Source of the DNA: an uncultured Bacilli bacterium
GTDB lineage: Bacteria; Bacillota_I; Bacilli_A; RF39; UBA660
Assembly (NCBI GenBank): GCA_944332375.1
Contig: CALVJU010000008.1
Coordinates: forward strand, 1-10,049
Length of the DNA stretch: 10,049 bases
Reading direction: 5' to 3'
Shown piece by piece: positions 5,738-10,049 of the stretch. A program made the translations under genes and the position numbers. Within the stretch, counting starts at the first letter, position 1; each line of letters begins with the position of its first letter. The notes beneath the pieces are model-generated. The model searched no databases, was not told the origin of the DNA, and saw only the letters and a program-made list of their open reading frames with translations.

Positions 5738-5794
5738 GGACATAAGAGTAAAGGGCTAGTACGGACTTTATCAGTTTTTGTATTGGCCTTTTTT
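5738..5794 (+). ncRNA. Putative 57-nt RNA or attenuated leader upstream of cas9
   Basis: The unit runs from the predicted start near 5738 to the T6 run (5789-5794). It folds into one long terminator hairpin with a 17-base loop. There is no ribosome binding site or sensible reading frame. It may be an independent small RNA or an attenuator limiting transcription into cas9. Its sequence around 5753-5774 resembles, perhaps by chance, the nexus region of the S. pyogenes tracrRNA. Confidence 0.38.
5750..5794 (+). terminator. Intrinsic terminator or attenuator before cas9
   Basis: GGCTAGTAC (5754-5762) pairs with GTATTGGCC (5780-5788) with two G-U pairs. The stem can be extended by A-U pairs (5750-5752 with the first T bases), and six T follow at 5789-5794. 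It lies on the plus strand between the only clear upstream promoter and cas9. Confidence 0.6.
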
Positions 5795-5811
5795 CAAAAA
5801 AATTTATCCAC

Positions 5812-5834
5812 AAAAAAAGACCGCCTAAGCAGTC
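5812..5834 (-). terminator. tracrRNA terminator
   Basis: On the minus strand, GACTGC (5834-5829), loop TTAG, GCGGTC (5824-5819) with one G-U pair, followed by T7 (5818-5812). It is both the last tracrRNA hairpin and the end of the transcript. Confidence 0.85.
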
Positions 5835-5906
5835 GCACACATATGTGAGCATTTAGGGTAAAACCTTTATTTTAACTCTCTATGTCATCTTAAATGGTAT
5901 TAAGAC
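5812..5906 (-). ncRNA. tracrRNA of the type II-A CRISPR-Cas system
   Basis: A trans-activating RNA of about 95 nt, divergent from cas9, that pairs with pre-crRNA repeats for RNase III processing and is bound by Cas9. Reading the minus strand: an anti-repeat of about 38 nt (5906 to 5869) ends in ACATAGAGAGTTAAAAT, close to the S. pyogenes form ACATAGCAAGTTAAAAT. A short nexus follows, with GG and CC around TTTTA (5865-5857), then a stem-loop around CACATATGTG (5850-5835). Last comes a terminal hairpin GACTGC/GCGGTC with loop TTAG (5834-5819) and seven T (5818-5812). The start near 5906 is inferred from the promoter at 5913-5942. The CRISPR repeat, outside the window, should largely match plus-strand 5870-5906. 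The location upstream of cas9 on the opposite strand is the usual II-A layout. Confidence 0.9.
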
Positions 5907-5912
5907 AATTAC

Positions 5913-5942
5913 ATAATACCACATGTAGTAGGAGGTAGTCAA
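5913..5942 (-). promoter_or_regulatory. tracrRNA promoter, overlapping the cas9 ribosome binding region
   Basis: On the minus strand: TTGACT (5942-5937), an 18-base spacer ending in TGG, and -10 TATTAT (5918-5913), which makes an extended -10. The spacer contains the complement of the cas9 AGGAGG (5930-5935), and the -35 lies between that site and the cas9 ATG. Confidence 0.8.
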
Positions 5943-5947
5943 TAAAA

Positions 5948-8900
5948 ATGAAAAAATATAGCATAGGTCTCGATATTGGTACCACATCAGTGGGGTGGGC
6001 TGTTGTTGAAGATGGTACACAAAAAATAATGCGCAAAGGAAAAAAGGCATTATGGGGAGTACGTTTGTTTGAAGAAGCACAAACTGCTGCTGAAAGAAGA
6101 GGATATCGTAGCACAAGAAGACGTTATGATCGTCGTAGAAACAGAATTAAGCTGTTACAAGAGGAATTTAATTCTGAAATCAATAAAGTAGATCCTGACT
6201 TTTTTATAAAATTAAAAGAATCAAAATATTTAGAAAAAGATGAAAAAAATAAAACGATTAAACTCACTAAAGAAGAAAAAAGAGCAGTCAAACAATATTA
6301 TGACAAATATCCAACTATTTATCACCTTAGAAAAGAATTAATGAATCAACAAGAAAAAATGGATATTCGTCTTATATATCTTGCTATTCATCATATGATT
6401 AAATATCGTGGTAACTTTTTATATGGTAATACTTCTTTCAATGCTAATAATTTAAATATAAAAGATTGTTTAGTGCAAACATTTGATACATTGCAAAATA
6501 ATATACCCGAATTAGAAATACCAGATAATTATAATGAAGTCATAGATTTTGATCAATTTTCAAAAATATTATTAAATCCATCTAAAAATGACATAAAAGT
6601 GGAAGTAAAAAAATTACTTTCAGATACATGTAATAAACAATTTGTTGCGGAGTTAATAAAATTACTTGTAGGTAATAAGTTTAATGTAAATAAACTATTT
6701 GTTATTGAAAATGCTGAAAATAAAATTGAACTAAACTTTAATGGAAGTGATTTTGATGATAAATATGCTGAAATAGAACAACTTCTAGGTGATAAAATTG
6801 AGTCCTTACAAGAATTGAAAAATTTATATGATACTGTTTTCTTAAAAAAATTATTTAAAGGTGGAGACCATGTTAGTCTTTCTGAATTAATGGTAGAAAG
6901 ATATCAGCAACATCAAAAAGATTTAAGATTTTTAAAAGACTTATTTGGTAAAAACAGAAAATTATATAATCGTTTGTTGAGAAGTACTAAAAAAGAACAG
7001 TGTTTATATGAAAAATATACTTCTAATAATTTATCTCGAGAAGACTTTATTAAGGAGTTAAACAAATTAATTAGTCTATTGTTAGACTCTGGCGTAGAAA
7101 TTGACCAAAAATATATTGAACAAGTACAAAATGATGTTAAGAAAAGAATGGACAATGGAGATTTTTTACCAAGGATTACAGATACTGAAAATGGTAAATA
7201 TCCATATCAACTAAATAAAGACGAATTAATTAAAATAATAGAAAATCAAGGCCAATATTATCCATTCTTATTAGATAAAACCAATGATGGAGTGTATAAA
7301 CTTGTAAAGCTATTAGAATTTAAAATACCATACTATGTTGGACCGCTAGTATCTAGTCAGAAAAGTCAATTTGCGTGGATGAAAAGAAAACAAGAACATG
7401 TCAAAATTACACCATATAATTTTGATGAAGTGATTGATAAAGAGCAAACTGCTGAAAAATTTATATTGAGGAAGATTTCCCATTGTACATTTTTATTAAA
7501 TGAGTATGCATTACCAAATAATTCTATTTACTATTCGAGATACAAGATATTAAATGAATTAAAACAAATTCGTGTGAATGATCAAAGATTGAGTAACGAA
7601 CAACAACAATATATTATTAAAGAATTATTTGAAAAAATTTCTGGAAATATTACGAATAGTAAATTTGTATCATTTTTACATTCTTGGAATGAAATGTCAA
7701 TGTATGATGAAATACAAGTTAGGGGTTATTCTGCCGATAATAAATTTGCAAATAATCTTCAATCATATTATGATTTTTTTGGCCCTAATGGAATCTTTGA
7801 AAATACCGATTATTCTGAAGATGAGGCCGATCAAATTATCGAATGGATTACAATATTTGATGATAAAGATATTTTAGAGACAAAAGTGAGAAGAGAATTT
7901 CCAAAATTATCAGATGCACAAATCAAAAAAATATTAACGAAAAAATATTCTGGATGGGGAAATCTTTGTAGAGAGTTATTATCAACAAAATATTACAAAG
8001 ATAAAGAAACTAATACATATAAATCAATTATGGATTTGATGAATGAAACAGATGAAAATTTCATGCAAATTATAAATAATGATAAGTATAAATTTCAAAA
8101 GATGATTCAAGAAAAAAATAGTACTACCGAAACAGCATCATTAAGTTACAAAGTCGTAGAACCACTAGCAACTTCACCGGCAACAAAAAGAGGTATTTAT
8201 CAAGCATTAAAAATTGTAAAAGAGATAGTGGATTATATAGGATATGAACCTGCTCGTATTATGATTGAAATGGCTCGTAGCGAAGAAAAGAAACAACGAA
8301 CTTTAGATCGAAAAAAGTATATAGAAACTTTATATAGTAAATGTAAAAATGAAATTGAAAACTATAAGAAACTAAAGGATGAATTATCTCACCATGAAAT
8401 TAATACACAAAAATTATTCTTATATTTTATTCAGGAAGGAAAATGTCTATATAGTGGAAAACCATTAAACATAGAAGATTTAGATACATATGAAATAGAC
8501 CATATTATACCACGTACCTTAATTAAAGATGATTCAATTGACAATAAAGCATTAGTTTATAGAGAATGTAATCAAGAAAAAGCAGCTAGTTATGTTCTAC
8601 CAAGCAGTTATAGAAAAAACATGTATAAATGGTGGGAACATTTAAAGAAAAATGGATTAATGTCGGCAAAGAAATTCCATAATTTAATTAGAAGCAATTA
8701 TAAAGATGAAGATATTCAAGGATTTATCAATCGCCAACTTGTGGAAACAAGGCAAATAACAAAACATGTTGCAAATATATTAAATAATTATTATAAAAAA
8801 ACTAAAGTAGTTTATTTGAAAGCCAATTTATCACATAATTATAGAGAAAGATATGACTTATTTAAATTTAGAGAGATCAATGATTATCACCATGCTCATG

Positions 8901-9961
8901 ACGCATATCTTGCAGCGGTATTAGGTGAATATAAAGAAAAATATATGAAAAAAGAAGTTGATTTTCATATGGTAAAAGAAATGAATGATAGATTTAGAAA
9001 GTTAGGACAAAAAAATAAATTAAAATATGGATATGTTATAAATAGTTTAGATGAAGAAGCCAGTGATATTGTGAATGAAATTTCTAAAAATTTAATAGAT
9101 GAAGAAACTGGAGAAGTGAAATTCGATGCACATAGCTTTAATCAGAGAGTGGAAGATACTCTTTATAGAAATGATATATTGATTAGTCGAAAAACTGAAT
9201 TAAATCAGGGAAAATTCTTTAAAGAAACAATTTATCAAGCCGGAAAAGGAAGTGTACCAATCAAAGAAAACATGCCTGTTAAGTTATATGGGGGATATTC
9301 TAATGTAAATACTTCATACTTATGTTTAGTAAAATTTAAGAACAAAGTGAAGATGGTTGGTATTCCGATCCAAATTGATATTAAAATGAAACAAAATAAA
9401 ATAACAATGGAACAATTTATTAAAGAACATTTGAAGTTAAAGGATAATGATATTATAGAGATAATAAAGTATAAAATTCCATTTCAAAGCGAAATAAAAT
9501 ATAAAGGACAGTCTGTGTACATAAAAGGGTATAGTATTAAAAATAAAGTTTGTGAATTATCAAATGCATACCAATTAAAAATTACTAAAGAACATATGAA
9601 AAAGTGGAAATATGCATTAGACTTTTTGGAGAATAATAATAAAAAATTTGAGTTTGAAGCACAAAAATATGTTAATCAAATTTTACATTATTTATTAGAT
9701 CAAAAAAGAATTTTTCCATTATTCGATAAAGAATTAAATACAATAGAGAATGATTTGAATGTTTTAAATCTAAACTTATTAGAAAAGAAGAAAATAATTA
9801 ATGAAATTTTTAAAATGTTACATTGTAATAGTGTAAATGCAAACTTGAAGGAATTCGGATTAGGTGATCGTATGGGGCGATTATCAGGATGTAATGTTAC
9901 AGAAGGAACATTAATTCATAAGTCAGTTACAGGTATAAAGGAACAAAAGTATGAGTTTTAG
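5948..9961 (+). CDS. cas9: CRISPR-associated endonuclease Cas9, type II-A
   Basis: An RNA-guided DNA endonuclease of 1337 residues, close in size to S. pyogenes Cas9 (1368). RuvC-I is YSIGLDIGTTSVGWAV with D9. The arginine-rich bridge helix spans about 49-75 (RRGYRSTRRRYDRRRNRI). The recognition lobe includes AIHHMIKYRGNFLYGN. RuvC-II is RIMIEMARSEEK with E774. HNH is EIDHIIP with D851 and H852, plus N866 and N875. RuvC-III is DYHHAHDAY with H982 and D985. Every catalytic residue is therefore present, and HNH spacing equals that of S. pyogenes (offset 12). The PAM-interacting end has DRMGRLSG (1307-1314) and TLIHKSVTG. R1308 lines up with S. pyogenes R1333, but the position of R1335 is glycine, so the PAM probably differs from NGG. 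ATG 5948 is preceded by AGGAGG (5930-5935) at 12 bases, slightly long. cas1 overlaps the end. Confidence 0.98.
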   Translation: MKKYSIGLDIGTTSVGWAVVEDGTQKIMRKGKKALWGVRLFEEAQTAAERRGYRSTRRRYDRRRNRIKLLQEEFNSEINKVDPDFFIKLKESKYLEKDEKNKTIKLTKEEKRAVKQYYDKYPTIYHLRKELMNQQEKMDIRLIYLAIHHMIKYRGNFLYGNTSFNANNLNIKDCLVQTFDTLQNNIPELEIPDNYNEVIDFDQFSKILLNPSKNDIKVEVKKLLSDTCNKQFVAELIKLLVGNKFNVNKLFVIENAENKIELNFNGSDFDDKYAEIEQLLGDKIESLQELKNLYDTVFLKKLFKGGDHVSLSELMVERYQQHQKDLRFLKDLFGKNRKLYNRLLRSTKKEQCLYEKYTSNNLSREDFIKELNKLISLLLDSGVEIDQKYIEQVQNDVKKRMDNGDFLPRITDTENGKYPYQLNKDELIKIIENQGQYYPFLLDKTNDGVYKLVKLLEFKIPYYVGPLVSSQKSQFAWMKRKQEHVKITPYNFDEVIDKEQTAEKFILRKISHCTFLLNEYALPNNSIYYSRYKILNELKQIRVNDQRLSNEQQQYIIKELFEKISGNITNSKFVSFLHSWNEMSMYDEIQVRGYSADNKFANNLQSYYDFFGPNGIFENTDYSEDEADQIIEWITIFDDKDILETKVRREFPKLSDAQIKKILTKKYSGWGNLCRELLSTKYYKDKETNTYKSIMDLMNETDENFMQIINNDKYKFQKMIQEKNSTTETASLSYKVVEPLATSPATKRGIYQALKIVKEIVDYIGYEPARIMIEMARSEEKKQRTLDRKKYIETLYSKCKNEIENYKKLKDELSHHEINTQKLFLYFIQEGKCLYSGKPLNIEDLDTYEIDHIIPRTLIKDDSIDNKALVYRECNQEKAASYVLPSSYRKNMYKWWEHLKKNGLMSAKKFHNLIRSNYKDEDIQGFINRQLVETRQITKHVANILNNYYKKTKVVYLKANLSHNYRERYDLFKFREINDYHHAHDAYLAAVLGEYKEKYMKKEVDFHMVKEMNDRFRKLGQKNKLKYGYVINSLDEEASDIVNEISKNLIDEETGEVKFDAHSFNQRVEDTLYRNDILISRKTELNQGKFFKETIYQAGKGSVPIKENMPVKLYGGYSNVNTSYLCLVKFKNKVKMVGIPIQIDIKMKQNKITMEQFIKEHLKLKDNDIIEIIKYKIPFQSEIKYKGQSVYIKGYSIKNKVCELSNAYQLKITKEHMKKWKYALDFLENNNKKFEFEAQKYVNQILHYLLDQKRIFPLFDKELNTIENDLNVLNLNLLEKKKIINEIFKMLHCNSVNANLKEFGLGDRMGRLSGCNVTEGTLIHKSVTGIKEQKYEF

Positions 9962-10049
9962 AACAGTAGTTATTACAAGACAATCGAAAATAAATTATAA
10001 GAACCGTTTTCTAGTAGTCAAACATGACAGTGATGAAACTTATATTCAT
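9951..10049 (+). CDS. cas1: CRISPR-associated Cas1, N-terminal 33 residues, 3' end outside window
   Basis: The start of the integrase that, with Cas2, inserts new spacers. MSFRTVVITRQSKINYKNRF matches the type II-A Cas1 N-terminus (M-S-W/F-R-T-V-V-I, then K-x-x-Y-K-N), and LVVKH follows. The ATG lies within cas9 (11-base overlap, different frame), and AAAGGAA at 9937-9943 is the ribosome binding site 7 bases upstream. This indicates coupled translation in a cas9-cas1 operon. The sequence stops in frame at the window edge; cas2 and csn2 are expected next but cannot be seen. Confidence 0.93.
   Translation, partial: MSFRTVVITRQSKINYKNRFLVVKHDSDETYIH

Larger units (their letters stand above)
5472..5947. 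other. 476-base gap upstream of cas9
   Basis: It holds a 13-base palindrome TCCAATAATTGGA (5517-5529), a strong plus-strand terminator (5593-5624), a T9 run, a plus-strand promoter/terminator unit (5723-5794) and the minus-strand tracrRNA with its promoter (5812-5942). No protein gene was found. There is no obvious cas9 promoter between 5795 and 5930 on the plus strand. Confidence 0.6.

Noticed and set aside
5751..5774. Plus-strand stretch resembling the S. pyogenes tracrRNA nexus (AAGGCTAGT, then TTATCA)
   Set aside because: It cannot form the GG/CC nexus stem and lacks an anti-repeat before it and tracr hairpins after it. The real tracrRNA is on the minus strand at 5906-5812.
5472..5947. 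CRISPR array upstream of cas9
   Set aside because: No tandem repeats with spacers are present. The single repeat-like stretch is the anti-repeat of the tracrRNA.
5880..6116. Minus-strand frames over the start of cas9
   Set aside because: They overlap the cas9 N-terminus and the tracrRNA and show no coding features. The tracrRNA explains the minus-strand signal here.
6913..7877. Short frames inside cas9 (minus 6913-7155, plus 7629-7877)
   Set aside because: They are shadows of cas9 in other frames, without ribosome binding sites or recognisable domains.
1..10049. Mycoplasma-type genetic code
   Set aside because: TGA ends the DUF4268 and Abi genes at sensible positions, and tryptophan in cas9 is encoded by TGG.

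Overview
The window is AT-rich, with low-GC codon use, strong AGGAG-type ribosome binding sites, sigma-A-type promoters and TGA used as a stop (ends of the DUF4268 and Abi genes). This points to a low-GC Firmicutes or Bacilli-like genome (Erysipelotrichia, or an Acholeplasma-like lineage that keeps the standard bacterial code). It excludes Mycoplasma-type code 4. No species can be named from the sequence alone. The region reads as a defence island, with all the large genes on the plus strand.

Layout. Positions 1-1353 hold the C-terminal part of a type I restriction subunit HsdR. A PD-(D/E)xK-like nuclease with a DUF4268 tail follows 14 bases later (1368-2300). Next is an Abi_2 (AbiD/AbiF-type) HEPN protein (2432-3430). 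A near-consensus promoter overlaps its stop codon and reads into a short two-hairpin RNA ending at a terminator (about 3462-3525). This is a good candidate for the RNA partner of the Abi protein. Imperfect 35-bp direct repeats flank the Abi unit (2336-2370 and 3556-3590). After 270 bases of non-coding DNA comes a stand-alone FabG-like SDR dehydrogenase (3861-4589). A 264-base gap then holds a possible type I toxin-antitoxin-like pair: a 22-residue minus-strand peptide gene and a plus-strand antisense RNA over its ribosome binding site. A pRiA4b ORF-3-like gene with a perfect consensus promoter follows (4854-5471).

The right half is a type II-A CRISPR-Cas locus. The 476-base gap before cas9 contains a terminator, a plus-strand promoter/terminator pair that would make a transcript of about 57 nt, and a complete tracrRNA gene on the minus strand (about 5906 to 5812) with its own promoter, anti-repeat, nexus and terminator. 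cas9 (5948-9961, 1337 residues) has all RuvC and HNH catalytic residues. cas1 starts inside the end of cas9 and runs off the window. No CRISPR array lies in the window; it is expected downstream of cas1, cas2 and csn2.

Working together: HsdR (with HsdM and HsdS outside the window) and Cas9-tracrRNA would attack foreign DNA. The Abi HEPN protein would act on RNA and need a regulator. The nuclease-like and pRiA4b-like genes have no assigned role beyond their placement. The least explained material is in the gaps: several compact promoter-plus-terminator units that each look like a small RNA.
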